Positions 21,211 to 30,357 of a DNA stretch of 59,407 bases are shown one piece after another. Below the pieces are notes generated by a model, which did no database searches, had not been told where the DNA came from, and was given only the letters and a program-made list of their open reading frames with translations. Position 1 is the first letter of the stretch, and each line of letters begins with the position of its first letter. Made by a program: the position numbers and the translations under genes. The stretch is from the IMG/VR virus record IMGVR_UViG_3300042375_000244, positions 1 through 59,407 of that record. One strand, given 5' to 3'. Origin of the DNA: a virus.

Positions 21211-23660
21211 TGGCATCTCCCTATTCCGGAATTGAACAAGCCCTTCCCAACAATCCCTCACCCATGGACGAAGGTCCGGGGATGGAGGTCGAGGTTCCAG
21301 AGGAAGAGGGCTTTGAGACAGAAGAGGATGTAACGATTGAGGAAGACGACGAGGGTGGCGCTACAGTCATATTTGGACGTGACATCGAGTCTCTGGACAT
21401 ATCGTCGCTGGGCTTTGGAGATAACCTTGCGGAAGTCCTTGATGACACGGAGCTTTCAACAATCAGCAAGGACCTTTGCTCTTCGATTGAAGAGGATGAC
21501 GCGGGCCGCGAGGATTGGAAGAAGGCGTATGAAGAGGGGCTTACGCTCCTTGGTCTCACGTATGAGGACCGCACGGAACCATTTAACGGTTCTACTGGTG
21601 TCGTTCATCCCCTTCTTAACGAGGCTGTAACGCAGTTTCAGGCTCAGGCCTACAAGGAGATGTTGCCTGCGGGCGGTCCTGTGCGGACGCAGATTGCTGG
21701 GAATACGACGCCTGAGAAAGAGCAGCAGGCGGAGCGCATCAAGGCCTACATGAACTACCAGATTACGGTGGAGATGGAGGAGTACGACCCCGAGTTTGAC
21801 CAGATGCTGTTTTATCTGGGGTATGGCGGGTCCGCGTTTAAGAAGGTTTACTACGACGGGGAATTGCAGCGGGCGGTGTCGCCCTACATTCTGCCAAAGG
21901 ATTTGATTGTTCCGTATGCTTCTAGAGATTTAGGGACGGCGGAGCGTGTAACTCATGTATTGCGTGTTTCGGAGAACAACCTGCGTAAGCAGCAGGTGTC
22001 AGGGTTTTACCGGGACGTGGAGTTGAGTGTCCCGACGGAGACCGAGCGCGATCAGATTGAGGAAAAGACTGACAGCATTTCTGGCATCGAGCCATCCGGC
22101 GAGCCTGACAACTATCTGTTGTACGAGTGCCATTGCTCGTTGGATATACCGGGCTTTGAGGACAAGGACGAGAACGGTGAGCCGACAGGTATCCAGCTAC
22201 CGTATATCGTCACGCTGGATGCGACGAGCGGGACGGTTTTGTCCATCCGCCGGAACTTCAAGGAGGCTGATCCCAAGCGGAAGAAGAAGTCGTACTTCGT
22301 CCACTACAAGATGCTGCCGGGGATGGGGTTCTATGGCTTTGGGTTGGTGCACCTTTTGGGCAATCTCGCCCGCTCTTCGACCTCTGTCCTCCGCCAACTG
22401 ATTGACGCTGGCACGCTGGCGAATATCCCGGCGGGGTTCAAGGCCAAGGGGATGCGTATTCAGGACGCCGAAAGCCCGATCCAGCCCGGCGAGTGGCGGG
22501 ATGTGGATGCACCGGGCGGCGCGCTGCGCGATAACTTGATGCCGCTGCCATACAAAGAGCCGAGTGCAACGCTGATGCAATTGCTTGGGTTCTGCGTGAC
22601 AGCAGGCGAGAAGTTTATCGGCTCAACTGATTTGGGCATGGGTGACGGCAATCAGGAACTCCCGGTCGGGACGACGATTGCGTTGCTGGAGCGTGGTAGC
22701 CGTGTGATGAGCGCGGTCCACAAGCGGATGCACTACGCCCAGAAGCAAGAGCTTCGGTTGCTGGCGGATGTGTTTGCGGAATACATGCCGCCGGAATACC
22801 CGTACTCGGTCGAAGGTCAGAAGCCTAGCATCAAGCGTCAAGATTTTGACGGTCGGGTGGACGTGATTCCTGTCAGCGACCCGAACATCTTCAGCATGAC
22901 GCAGCGGATTGCCTTGGCCCAGCAACAACTGACCTTGGCCCAAGCTGCGCCTCAGATGCACAACACGTATGAGGCGTATCGCCGGATGTATACGGCGCTG
23001 GGCGTGCATGACATTAACCTGATTCTGCCGCCGCCGCCTGAGCCGCAACCGGAAGGTCCGGCTTTGGAAAACGCACGGTCGATGGTGGTGCCGAACGGGG
23101 CTCCGAGTTTGCGGGCGTTTCAGCAGCAGGATCATCTGGCGCACATCGACGCGCATATTGCATTTATCAAGACGCCGTTGATCCAGTCATCGCCGCAGGT
23201 GTACGGGATTTTGCTGGGCCATGTGTTCGAGCATGTGTCGTTTGCAGCTATGCAGACGGTGATGAGCCAGATGCAACAGCTTATGCAGCCGCAGATGGAC
23301 CCATCAACGGGCATGATGACGCCCCCTGACCCGCCACCGCCGGAGATGATCCAGAGCAACGCGGCCAAACTTGAGGCTGCGATGGTCAATCAGATCATGG
23401 CAGCGATTGCTCCGCCTCCGGCTGATGGCGCGAACAACCCGCTTATCGAACTCCAGAAACGCGACTTGGACATCAAGGAGCGCAAGATGGAGGCGGAAGA
23501 AGAGGAGACTGTGCTCAAGATCGACCTTGAAGAGCGCAAGATGGAGATGAAGGCCAAGATGGACGAGGAGCGTCGTCAGTCAAATGAGGACATCGCCCAG
23601 CTCCGGGCGAATGTGTCGCTTGAGCGCGCCAACCTGTCTAACATTGGGAAGGGCTTCTGA
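21210..23660 (+). CDS. Portal protein, 816 aa
   Basis: Dodecameric head vertex through which DNA passes. After an acidic N-terminal tail, the body includes EPFNGSTGVVHPLLNEAVTQ and FDQMLFYLGYGGSAFKKVYY, features of podovirus head-tail connector/portal proteins of the P22-like large type. The C-terminal 100 residues (LQKRDLDIKERKMEAEEEET onward) form a long charged coiled coil, as in portals with an extended barrel. Length and position directly after TerL agree. Confidence 0.9.
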   Translation: MASPYSGIEQALPNNPSPMDEGPGMEVEVPEEEGFETEEDVTIEEDDEGGATVIFGRDIESLDISSLGFGDNLAEVLDDTELSTISKDLCSSIEEDDAGREDWKKAYEEGLTLLGLTYEDRTEPFNGSTGVVHPLLNEAVTQFQAQAYKEMLPAGGPVRTQIAGNTTPEKEQQAERIKAYMNYQITVEMEEYDPEFDQMLFYLGYGGSAFKKVYYDGELQRAVSPYILPKDLIVPYASRDLGTAERVTHVLRVSENNLRKQQVSGFYRDVELSVPTETERDQIEEKTDSISGIEPSGEPDNYLLYECHCSLDIPGFEDKDENGEPTGIQLPYIVTLDATSGTVLSIRRNFKEADPKRKKKSYFVHYKMLPGMGFYGFGLVHLLGNLARSSTSVLRQLIDAGTLANIPAGFKAKGMRIQDAESPIQPGEWRDVDAPGGALRDNLMPLPYKEPSATLMQLLGFCVTAGEKFIGSTDLGMGDGNQELPVGTTIALLERGSRVMSAVHKRMHYAQKQELRLLADVFAEYMPPEYPYSVEGQKPSIKRQDFDGRVDVIPVSDPNIFSMTQRIALAQQQLTLAQAAPQMHNTYEAYRRMYTALGVHDINLILPPPPEPQPEGPALENARSMVVPNGAPSLRAFQQQDHLAHIDAHIAFIKTPLIQSSPQVYGILLGHVFEHVSFAAMQTVMSQMQQLMQPQMDPSTGMMTPPDPPPPEMIQSNAAKLEAAMVNQIMAAIAPPPADGANNPLIELQKRDLDIKERKMEAEEEETVLKIDLEERKMEMKAKMDEERRQSNEDIAQLRANVSLERANLSNIGKGF

Positions 23661-24412
23661 TGGAACGCAACCCCTACCTGATGAACATTGGTTCTCGTGA
23701 GAGCGGCGGTGATTACGGCGCTCGTAGCAGAACCTCGTCGGCAGGGGGCAAGTATCAGTTTACGGATTCGACTTGGCTGAGTGCTGTCAGAAAGGCGCGA
23801 CCTGATTTGCGGGGCGCGACTGACAGGGAGCTGCTGAAGCTGAAGACTGACAGAAGCGAAGAAGGTCGGGCGATCCAAGAGCAGACGGCAGACTATTATC
23901 TGCAAAGCGAGGTGGTGCCGTCGCTTACCCGTCAGGGGATTGAGCCGACAGAGGGCAACGTCTATCTGGCTTGGTTTGCTGGACCGGCGGGCGCTGCGAA
24001 GGCTTTGAAGTCTGCACCAGATACTCCGATCAGCAAGATCCTGAGCGAGGATGCGATCAAGGCCAACCGCAACGTAAGGTTGGGTGACAAGCCGTTTTCC
24101 GACTTTACGCAATCTGATCTGGTTACGTGGGCCGGGGGCCGTGGTTCACCGCGAGCTTCTGTTGAGGGTGAGCCCCAGCAAGAGCAGGTGGCGGAATCCA
24201 CGGCGGATGTGCTGGAGGAAACCGTTCCGGCGACCGCTGCCCGCAGCACGTCTGACCGTAGTGGTCGTGACATTCAGAACCTTGCACGGTACTATGAGAG
24301 CATGAACCAGCGTCAGGCTGCGCCTCTCCTTGGGATACCTAATCTGATGGCGGCTCGCCAGCAGGAGGAATCCTCGCAGGATGGAATTGCTTCACTCTTT
24401 CCGTATTCGTGA
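23660..24412 (+). CDS. Virion-associated lysozyme/transglycosylase-like protein, 250 aa
   Basis: N-terminal domain with SRESGGDYGARS, then SAGGKYQFTDSTW, the E-S-GG ... G-YQF signature of SLT/lysozyme-like folds; E14 is the likely catalytic glutamate. A YLAWFAGPAGAAKAL segment continues the fold. The C-terminal 90 residues are low complexity. Placed after the portal rather than in the lysis cassette, it probably opens peptidoglycan during DNA entry. Confidence 0.78.
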   Translation: MERNPYLMNIGSRESGGDYGARSRTSSAGGKYQFTDSTWLSAVRKARPDLRGATDRELLKLKTDRSEEGRAIQEQTADYYLQSEVVPSLTRQGIEPTEGNVYLAWFAGPAGAAKALKSAPDTPISKILSEDAIKANRNVRLGDKPFSDFTQSDLVTWAGGRGSPRASVEGEPQQEQVAESTADVLEETVPATAARSTSDRSGRDIQNLARYYESMNQRQAAPLLGIPNLMAARQQEESSQDGIASLFPYS

Positions 24413-24420
24413 GGCGCATG

Positions 24421-26196
24421 ATGGCTACGAAGTCTCTGAAGAAAGCGGTTAAGAAGGCAGCTCGCTTAGGCGAGGGGCGCGATAGGATCATGGCGCATCT
24501 CTCTCCCGGAGAGATTGTGTTGCCGTTGGATTTCCAAAAGAAGTTCCCCGCTGTGGAAGGGGCGCTACGCCAAGCCTTTAAGAAGTCTGGACTCGACTAT
24601 GAGCAGTTTGTTGCAGGCTCCGCACAGAACAAGATAAACCCCCGTACCGGCGCTCCCATGTTTGACGACGGCAGTGATGGCGGCGGCGGTAACGAAGGCG
24701 GCGGCGGTAACGAAGGCGGCGGCGGTGGCAACGAAGGCGACGGCAATTACGGCGGGGCTCCTGACAGCGGCTTCGGCGGCAACTATGGCGGCGGCTTTAG
24801 CGGTAACTTTGGCGGCAGCAACGAGAACGGCAACACCGGCAACAACGAAGGTGGCGGTGGTCCGGGAGGTGGCGGCGATCCAAATAGTGGTGATCCCGGC
24901 GGCGGCTTCCTTGGCGATCTGGGAGGTTTCTTGGGCGGCTTGTTCGGTGACAGAGGAGACGCTGATCCCGAAAGCAATCTTGACGAGTACGGTCGAGATG
25001 TGCGGGACATCTACGGCAATGAGTACATTGGCGACATTACTGGAGTAACCGGGTCTCCATCTAGTCCCGGTTCGGGCCGGGCGGAGGTTGATCCAACCGT
25101 TGATCCGGATGCCCCTGATCCGGATGCCGAGGATGCCGATGCTCAGTTTGGCGTTAATTCGCCCGGACAGCTTGCGTTTGATGCTATGATGAATACTGCC
25201 GTGGGGCTTTTCACCCAAGGGTATTTAACTTCGGACCTAAAGGCCGAGGATATTGTATCAAATCCCTACAACACGCCTTTTGACGCACCTCCGGAAACGC
25301 GGGAGGCTCTTGCTCGGGAAGATGCCGACCGTGCAGCCGTGGATGCCTATCTAACTAACGAGCTACAGAACTATGGGGTTGATCCATACGAGACTGTGAA
25401 CACTGCTCCGAACCTAAGCACCGCCGATCCTGTCGTAGACAACACGGACCTCAATCAAGCTGACGACCCAGACGTTACCAGTGCGGACTTCTTTGACCCC
25501 GTGACCTCAAACTACAATGTATTTGGGCGGGATGAACGTGACGCGGATCGTGCGGCGCTCACCTCCTACATGACTTCTCCGGAGAGCGTCATCACTAACA
25601 GTTTCGGTCTGACTGCTCCATCCTCAGATCTTTCTTTCCTTGGCCCTGCTTACACTGGTCCGAATCTAGCGGATACTGCACTCAGCCCCTACGGCACCCT
25701 AAACCCTAATTTTACTCCGGGCGTTACAGGATATGTTGGGACGAGCTTTAGTGATAGATTGGCAGGAGATGAAAGGGCTGAAGTTGCGCCTACGGTTACG
25801 GGGCCTTCCTACACCGAGGCGGACATTGCGGGACGAACAGGTAACTTGACCGGCCTTGGCAAGGGTGCGGTTTCGCCCGGATACAACATCTCCACCTACG
25901 GGGTTGACCCGTATGAGACTATCTCGGGCGCAGTTCAACAAGGCGCTACAACTACTGGCAGGGGTGGCACTTCTGACAGAGACGGCACTCCTGACGGGGG
26001 TGGGGAGCCTGATCGTCGCAGGCCCCTAACTCCGGAGGAAATCCAATACCTTGCTGACATGGGGTATCTTACCGAGGGTGACGGGGCGTCTACTGCGGCG
26101 ATAGATCCTAGTACGACCCCAATCAAATATGATATATCCAAGTTTATCTCAGGCATTGGCTCCCTTGCCAATTCAGGCAACAGGTTCTCCACGTAA
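24421..26196 (+). CDS. Glycine-rich virion-type protein, 591 aa
   Basis: Start at ATG 24421 with GAGG 6 nt upstream. Residues about 20-75 contain IMAHLSPGEIVLPLDFQKKF and NPRTGAPMFDDG, a motif shared with the 507-residue protein at 46843. Residues 80-160 are almost all Gly/Asn/Asp in GGGGNEG-like units, then GFLGDLGGFLGGLFGDRG. The rest is a polar, Asp/Thr/Pro-rich region with repeated DPYET and RTGNLTG-like fragments. Probably an internal or tail-associated structural protein; no enzyme motif. Confidence 0.75.
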   Translation: MATKSLKKAVKKAARLGEGRDRIMAHLSPGEIVLPLDFQKKFPAVEGALRQAFKKSGLDYEQFVAGSAQNKINPRTGAPMFDDGSDGGGGNEGGGGNEGGGGGNEGDGNYGGAPDSGFGGNYGGGFSGNFGGSNENGNTGNNEGGGGPGGGGDPNSGDPGGGFLGDLGGFLGGLFGDRGDADPESNLDEYGRDVRDIYGNEYIGDITGVTGSPSSPGSGRAEVDPTVDPDAPDPDAEDADAQFGVNSPGQLAFDAMMNTAVGLFTQGYLTSDLKAEDIVSNPYNTPFDAPPETREALAREDADRAAVDAYLTNELQNYGVDPYETVNTAPNLSTADPVVDNTDLNQADDPDVTSADFFDPVTSNYNVFGRDERDADRAALTSYMTSPESVITNSFGLTAPSSDLSFLGPAYTGPNLADTALSPYGTLNPNFTPGVTGYVGTSFSDRLAGDERAEVAPTVTGPSYTEADIAGRTGNLTGLGKGAVSPGYNISTYGVDPYETISGAVQQGATTTGRGGTSDRDGTPDGGGEPDRRRPLTPEEIQYLADMGYLTEGDGASTAAIDPSTTPIKYDISKFISGIGSLANSGNRFST

Positions 26197-26205
26197 GGAA
26201 ATATC

Positions 26206-26436
26206 ATGGCAAACCGTATCCCGGCCCTTGGCGGCAAATCCGGCCAGCAATCAAACCCCAACTTCCGGGGCAAAAAACCTGACGTTGTAGTTGCAACCAA
26301 TCAGGACATTGTTCGTCAGGGCGTTGTCCAGACAGGTGGCCCGAAGGACTTTCCGATCCCGGCGGCAACCAAGGGCGAACAGACTGCCCGTGGTTTCGGG
26401 GCCATGCTCCGTCCGCAGAAGTACACTGTAAGCTAG
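26206..26436 (+). CDS. Hypothetical small virion-region protein, 76 aa
   Basis: ATG 26206 behind AAGGAAA. Polar, Gly/Pro-rich and basic in the first half (ALGGKSGQQSNPNFRGKKPD), with no hydrophobic core, hence likely disordered. Lies between the glycine-rich protein and a membrane protein. Confidence 0.65.
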   Translation: MANRIPALGGKSGQQSNPNFRGKKPDVVVATNQDIVRQGVVQTGGPKDFPIPAATKGEQTARGFGAMLRPQKYTVS

Positions 26437-26477
26437 TGTGGCCCGACTAGCGGGGGCCAAGACCGTGAGATGATGGT

Positions 26478-26948
26478 ATGGACCCTGCTACGATTGCGCT
26501 CATCTTCGGCGCAGCAAAGACCGCGTACAACGCCGTTCAGCAGGGCATTAAGGTTGGTAAAGACCTTAACACCATGTGCGGCGATGTCGCGAAATTGTAT
26601 GGGTCGGTTGCTAAACTAACGCAGGCAAGTAAGTCTCCGCCGAAGCCGGGGCTGTTTAGCAAGATGTCCGCCGAGGAGTTAGCCCTCGATACGGTCATGA
26701 AGCGGAAGCAAGCGGCGGAGATGGCTGAGAAGGTCAAGAATGATTTCGTTGCGATACACGGTGTAAGGGGTTGGGAGGAAGTTCTAAAAGAGGTCATCAA
26801 GGTGCGAAAGCAACAACGAAGACTCGAAGAACAGAAAGCCCGTGAAGCCCAGCAGATGCGTGAGGACTTGACTCAACTGGGGATGGTTGTGTTGGCAGCT
26901 TTGGCAATTATGGCAGGACTACTTGCCCTAGCGGTTTGGATGGCATAA
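26478..26948 (+). CDS. Membrane-anchored coiled-coil protein, 156 aa
   Basis: Begins MDPATIALIFGAAKTAYNAV then KVGKDLNTMCGDVAKLYGSV. A basic coiled coil (RKQQRRLEEQKAREAQQMRE) follows, with a C-terminal transmembrane segment (VVLAALAIMAGLLALAVWMA). Proteins with this plan (a DP-TIALI start and a C-tail anchor) occur before the lysis genes of several marine phages. It may be a holin accessory or a membrane docking protein; function not established. Confidence 0.75.
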   Translation: MDPATIALIFGAAKTAYNAVQQGIKVGKDLNTMCGDVAKLYGSVAKLTQASKSPPKPGLFSKMSAEELALDTVMKRKQAAEMAEKVKNDFVAIHGVRGWEEVLKEVIKVRKQQRRLEEQKAREAQQMREDLTQLGMVVLAALAIMAGLLALAVWMA

Positions 26949-27658
26949 TGGCAAAACCACCTGTCAAAAAAACAGCAGCAAAGAAGCCACCGGCAAAAAA
27001 GCCTGTTGCTCGCAAGAAGCCTGTTGCCAAGCCTGTTGAAGTTGTTGCACCTCCCAAGCCTCCCGGCGGACCAATCGACAAGGCGCTTGATCTTGTAAAG
27101 TGGATCGACAGCCCGTTTAAGCTGGCGACAGTTATCGGGCTGGGCGTCTTTGGTCTGGCTGGCTACATCATCTACGAGCAGCAGGACAAGCTTGTCGGCT
27201 CGATGCTCAGTCGCGATACAATGCCGGTGTTAATGGACGACCAGCATATAGCGGGTGCAGGTGGCCTACTGATGCGCGATCTAAAGGCGGAAGCCGTGAT
27301 GATCCATTCGGTTGACCTTGGTAAAAACGCTCGTACCACAAAAGTTGTCCTGTCATCGGATGGCAGATACTTGCCGTTAGAAGGACGCAAAGGCGCGTTC
27401 TTCTCCGGATCACCGGCTCGGAACCGCGCGGCAATCGCGATGCTAAACGGCGAGATAGCCTGTGAACCATTCGAGGCGTCGTCTGATCTTGGCGACTGGT
27501 TGCTAAGTCGCAACGTGACCTATCTATGCCGGGGATCTGCACCGCCCGACGCAGGCCACATGGTCGGATATGTTGCAGTTGCTTTCAAACAACAGCCGCG
27601 TGATATAATCGCTGTGAAATCCCGAATTAACCAAACTGCGCGTGAGATCGCAAAATAG
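26948..27658 (+). CDS. Membrane protein with Lys/Pro/Ala-rich N terminus, 236 aa
   Basis: ATG 26948 just after the upstream stop. Residues 1-45 are histone-H1-like (repeats of KKPPAKKP and KKPVAKP). One transmembrane helix follows near residues 61-79 (LATVIGLGVFGLAGYIIYEQ), then an outside-facing or periplasmic domain of about 150 residues with two cysteines. A basic cytoplasmic tail on a membrane protein could bind nucleic acid or lipid head groups. Immediately upstream of the endolysin. Confidence 0.7.
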   Translation: MAKPPVKKTAAKKPPAKKPVARKKPVAKPVEVVAPPKPPGGPIDKALDLVKWIDSPFKLATVIGLGVFGLAGYIIYEQQDKLVGSMLSRDTMPVLMDDQHIAGAGGLLMRDLKAEAVMIHSVDLGKNARTTKVVLSSDGRYLPLEGRKGAFFSGSPARNRAAIAMLNGEIACEPFEASSDLGDWLLSRNVTYLCRGSAPPDAGHMVGYVAVAFKQQPRDIIAVKSRINQTAREIAK

Positions 27659-27669
27659 GGAGAACTAAA

Positions 27670-28389
27670 ATGAAGATGTCAGCAGCAGGCCTTGCCACAG
27701 TAAAAGAGTTCGAAGGCCTTAGACTAAAGGCGTACAAGTGCCCGGCAGCGGTCTGGACCATTGGCTACGGTCACACGTCCGCCGCAGGCGCTCCAATCGT
27801 TAACCCCGATCTCGTGATTACCAAGGACGAAGCTGAAGAAATCCTCAAGGAGGATATGGAGCAGTACGAGGCTGGTGTTCGCAAGTACGTCAAAGTCGAT
27901 CTGACACAAGGCCAGTTCGACGCGTTGGTTGACTTTGCCTACAACGCGGGCGTTGGCGCTCTGGCTAAATCCACACTGCTGAAGAGAGTCAACGCTGGCA
28001 AGTTTGACGAGGTTCCTGCCGAGTTTATGAAATGGACCAAGGGCGGTGGTAAGGAATTACCGGGCCTCGTTCGCCGTCGCAGGGCAGAAGTTAAACTCTG
28101 GCGCGGCCTCGATACAGAGAAGCCGATCTCTGTTGACGAAGCCCGTGCAGAACCGGATCAGCCCAAGGCGCGTAAATCAATTACCCAGTCCAAGGAGGCC
28201 AACGCTGCCGTTGCGGCGGGTGGGTTGGGTACGATTGCTGTTGTGCAGGAAGTCATGCCGATGGTTCGTGAGGGCGGCGATCTGCTCGGATCGTTCAGCC
28301 CGACCATCCTGATTCTTGTCGTTATCATCGCCGCAGCAGCAGCCGTCTGGTATTTCCGCAAGCAAAGGCTCGACGAGGAGGGTTCGTGA
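27670..28389 (+). CDS. Endolysin: GH24 lysozyme with C-terminal membrane segment
   Basis: Cleaves the peptidoglycan glycan backbone at lysis. The catalytic triad is E15-x8-C24-x5-T30 (FEGLRLKAYKCPAAVWTIGYGHT), with cysteine replacing the T4-type aspartate as in lambdoid relatives. The lysozyme domain ends near residue 150 with RRRRAEVKLW. A linker and a C-terminal hydrophobic helix follow (TILILVVIIAAAAAVWYF, about 209-226) with a basic stop-transfer, so the enzyme may be tethered to the membrane. It starts the lysis cassette with the spanins overlapping downstream. Confidence 0.92.
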   Translation: MKMSAAGLATVKEFEGLRLKAYKCPAAVWTIGYGHTSAAGAPIVNPDLVITKDEAEEILKEDMEQYEAGVRKYVKVDLTQGQFDALVDFAYNAGVGALAKSTLLKRVNAGKFDEVPAEFMKWTKGGGKELPGLVRRRRAEVKLWRGLDTEKPISVDEARAEPDQPKARKSITQSKEANAAVAAGGLGTIAVVQEVMPMVREGGDLLGSFSPTILILVVIIAAAAAVWYFRKQRLDEEGS

Positions 28390-28616
28390 TGGGGTTATTG
28401 TTCAGTCCTCTGGGCAAGTACATCCTTATAGGGGGCGTGGTCTTGTCTCTTTTAGGTGGCGTCTACCTCAAGATACGAGGTGACGCCATTGCAGAAGTTA
28501 CCGCAGCGGCGCAAGCCGACGCACTGAGGAGGGTACAAAATGCGATCAGTTCTGGGGATAATGCTGCTGTCAGTCCTGACAGGTTGCTCGAATCTGATGG
28601 GCACAAAAGAGACTAA
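28389..28616 (+). CDS. Inner-membrane spanin subunit (Rz-like), 75 aa
   Basis: ATG 28389 overlaps the endolysin stop as TGATG. An N-terminal transmembrane helix (GKYILIGGVVLSLLGGVYL) is followed by a periplasmic helix and a DNAAVSPDRLLESDGHKRD tail like that of phage i-spanins. Short for the class. The outer-membrane partner overlaps its 3' end in another frame, as usual for Rz/Rz1. Confidence 0.75.
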   Translation: MGLLFSPLGKYILIGGVVLSLLGGVYLKIRGDAIAEVTAAAQADALRRVQNAISSGDNAAVSPDRLLESDGHKRD

Positions 28617-28734
28617 CCTGTCAGCCTGCTCGGTCTGGAGGGATGTGTCGTGGTCTTCCAAGGACACAGCCCAGACAATTACAGAGGTCAAGATCAACAA
28701 TGCCCGTCGTGAAGGGTATTGCGAGAAGAAGTAA
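28540..28734 (+). CDS. Outer-membrane spanin lipoprotein (Rz1-like), 64 aa
   Basis: Signal sequence with lipobox LSVLTGC (Cys16) after a hydrophobic stretch, then a short mature part with two further cysteines. AGGAGGG lies upstream of ATG 28540. It overlaps the i-spanin gene by 77 nt in a different frame, the hallmark of nested spanin pairs that fuse inner and outer membranes. Confidence 0.78.
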   Translation: MRSVLGIMLLSVLTGCSNLMGTKETNLSACSVWRDVSWSSKDTAQTITEVKINNARREGYCEKK

Positions 28735-28770
28735 TCTGTCACGTCTTTAGATAAAATAAGGAAAACCTCC

Positions 28771-28971
28771 GTGTCAGATATTTACATTATTGACAGATTG
28801 TTTAAGGTAATCCGTGAGCGGCGCGAGACAGTCACTGAGGCGATTACAGAAGGCTCGGTTCAGGACTATGCTGCTTTCCGCCACCTTCGAGGCAAACTCG
28901 AAGTGTGGAAGGAGGTTGAGGAAGAACTTCGCTTTCTGCTAAAAAGACAAGGTGATCCAGACGATGGGTAG
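28771..28971 (+). CDS. Small charged phage protein, 66 aa
   Basis: GTG start 28771 with AAGGA upstream. MSDIYIIDRLFKVIRERRET, then VQDYAAFRHLRGKLEVWKEV: two amphipathic helices, a plan seen in small proteins preceding the capsid genes of T7-like and pelagic phages. Likely a minor head or scaffold-associated factor; function unknown. Confidence 0.7.
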   Translation: MSDIYIIDRLFKVIRERRETVTEAITEGSVQDYAAFRHLRGKLEVWKEVEEELRFLLKRQGDPDDG

Positions 28972-29449
28972 TCTCATACTTCCAAATTGGCTTTCACGTA
29001 AGCCTGTTGAAACAGAGGTTCCAAAGGAGCCCGGCTCAGAGGCCACCGGCCTGCAACAAGCGTTTGTTTCAGAGTCTGACAGGGTTCTCGACCCCACTAA
29101 AATCCCTGACACGGTACTTGGTCGTATGCCCCAGCCAACTGGCTGGCGCCTTCTTGTGCTCCCCTACAAAGGATCCAAGAAGTCAAAGGGTGGCATAGAG
29201 TTTACCGACGCCTACATAGAGTCTCAAAGTCTGGCTACCGTTGTAGCCTACGTTCTTGGCGTGGGTCCTGACGCCTATGCGGACATTAAAAAGTTCCCCA
29301 TGGGGCCTTGGTGCAAAAAGGGTCAGTGGGTCATGATCGGTCGCTATTGCGGAGCCCGATTCCGGATCGAAGGCGGAGAAGTCCGCATCATCAACGACGA
29401 TGAAGTCATCGCAACAATCGCTGATCCAGCAGACATCTTCAATGTCTGA
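28964..29449 (+). CDS. Phage co-chaperonin (GroES-like), 161 aa
   Basis: Start at ATG 28964; an upstream GTG is less likely. From residue about 55, PTGWRLLVLPYKGSKKSKGG followed by VVAYVLGVGPDAYAD, PWCKKGQWVMIGRYCG and the end ADPADI fits the Cpn10 beta-barrel. The mobile-loop position (KGSKKSKGGIEF) is shortened. Phage GroES-like proteins replace the host cap so that GroEL can fold the major capsid protein, and its place before scaffold and capsid agrees. The N-terminal 50 residues are a variable extension. Confidence 0.78.
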   Translation: MGSLILPNWLSRKPVETEVPKEPGSEATGLQQAFVSESDRVLDPTKIPDTVLGRMPQPTGWRLLVLPYKGSKKSKGGIEFTDAYIESQSLATVVAYVLGVGPDAYADIKKFPMGPWCKKGQWVMIGRYCGARFRIEGGEVRIINDDEVIATIADPADIFNV

Positions 29450-29471
29450 CAGCGCAGCAATGGAGATTGCT

Positions 29472-30353
29472 ATGTCCGAAGAAGACAAGAACGAAGACGA
29501 CGGCTCGATAGAAGTCACGTTGGTGGACGAGGCTCCAACGGAAACTCCCGTTGTAGAAAAGGAAGAGACGGTATCAGCGAGAGCTGACAGAGATCTGGAG
29601 GAGCACTCCGAATCTGTCAGGAAGCGAATTGACAAGCTCACCTACAAGGTCCGAGAAGCCGAGCGCCGTGAACAGGCTGCGCTGGAGTTTGCCAAGGGTC
29701 TGAAAGGCCAGCTCGACACTTATCAGGATCGGGCGCATCGTCTCGACAAGTCTCTTGTGCAAGAGTTCGATAACCGACTCAAGACGCAAGAGAAGATGGT
29801 CCGCGAGGAACTCCGCCGGGCAATCGACGAGGGCAACATCGACGCCCAGATCGACGCCCAGAGTTCCTTGGCGGCTCTTGCTGTTGAGAACGACAAGCTC
29901 CGTCAGACCCGCGCGCGTCGCGAGCATGATGAGACCCAACGTGCGGCTGTCGCCGCAGCTCCTCCTCCGGTTCAGCGCGCACCTCAAGCGCCGCAACCTG
30001 ACCCGAAAGCTAGGTCTTGGGCCGAGCGAAATGACTGGTTTGGCAACGACCGAGCCATGACGGCAACGGCCTATGCCATCCATGCAGACTTGATTGAGGT
30101 GGAAGGTTTCGACCCTTCTTCTGACGATTACTACAAAGAGCTTGATTCCCGTATTCGTGGGGAATTTCCCCATAAATTCAAGGCTGTGGCGCAAAATACC
30201 CGTCCGCAGCCGATGGTGGGATCGGCAAGGAATACTGTTAAGTCCGGTGGGAACAAGGTCAAACTGACAGAAAGTCAGATTAAAGTTGCCAAGTCACTGG
30301 GTGTTAGTTTAGAAGAGTATGCAAGACATACTCGATTGCAGCAGCAAGGTTAG
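29472..30353 (+). CDS. Scaffolding protein, 293 aa
   Basis: Directs capsid shell assembly, then leaves. Start at ATG 29472 (MSEEDKNEDDG) because GGAG lies 6 nt upstream; earlier in-frame ATGs at 29442 and 29460 lack sites. The acidic N terminus, long coiled coil (residues about 45-155, many KxxE repeats), Pro/Ala linker and C-terminal helix-turn-helix (KLTESQIKVAKSLGVSLEEY) are typical of podovirus scaffolds. It lies just before the capsid genes. Confidence 0.82.
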   Translation: MSEEDKNEDDGSIEVTLVDEAPTETPVVEKEETVSARADRDLEEHSESVRKRIDKLTYKVREAERREQAALEFAKGLKGQLDTYQDRAHRLDKSLVQEFDNRLKTQEKMVREELRRAIDEGNIDAQIDAQSSLAALAVENDKLRQTRARREHDETQRAAVAAAPPPVQRAPQAPQPDPKARSWAERNDWFGNDRAMTATAYAIHADLIEVEGFDPSSDDYYKELDSRIRGEFPHKFKAVAQNTRPQPMVGSARNTVKSGGNKVKLTESQIKVAKSLGVSLEEYARHTRLQQQG

Positions 30354-30357
30354 TCTT

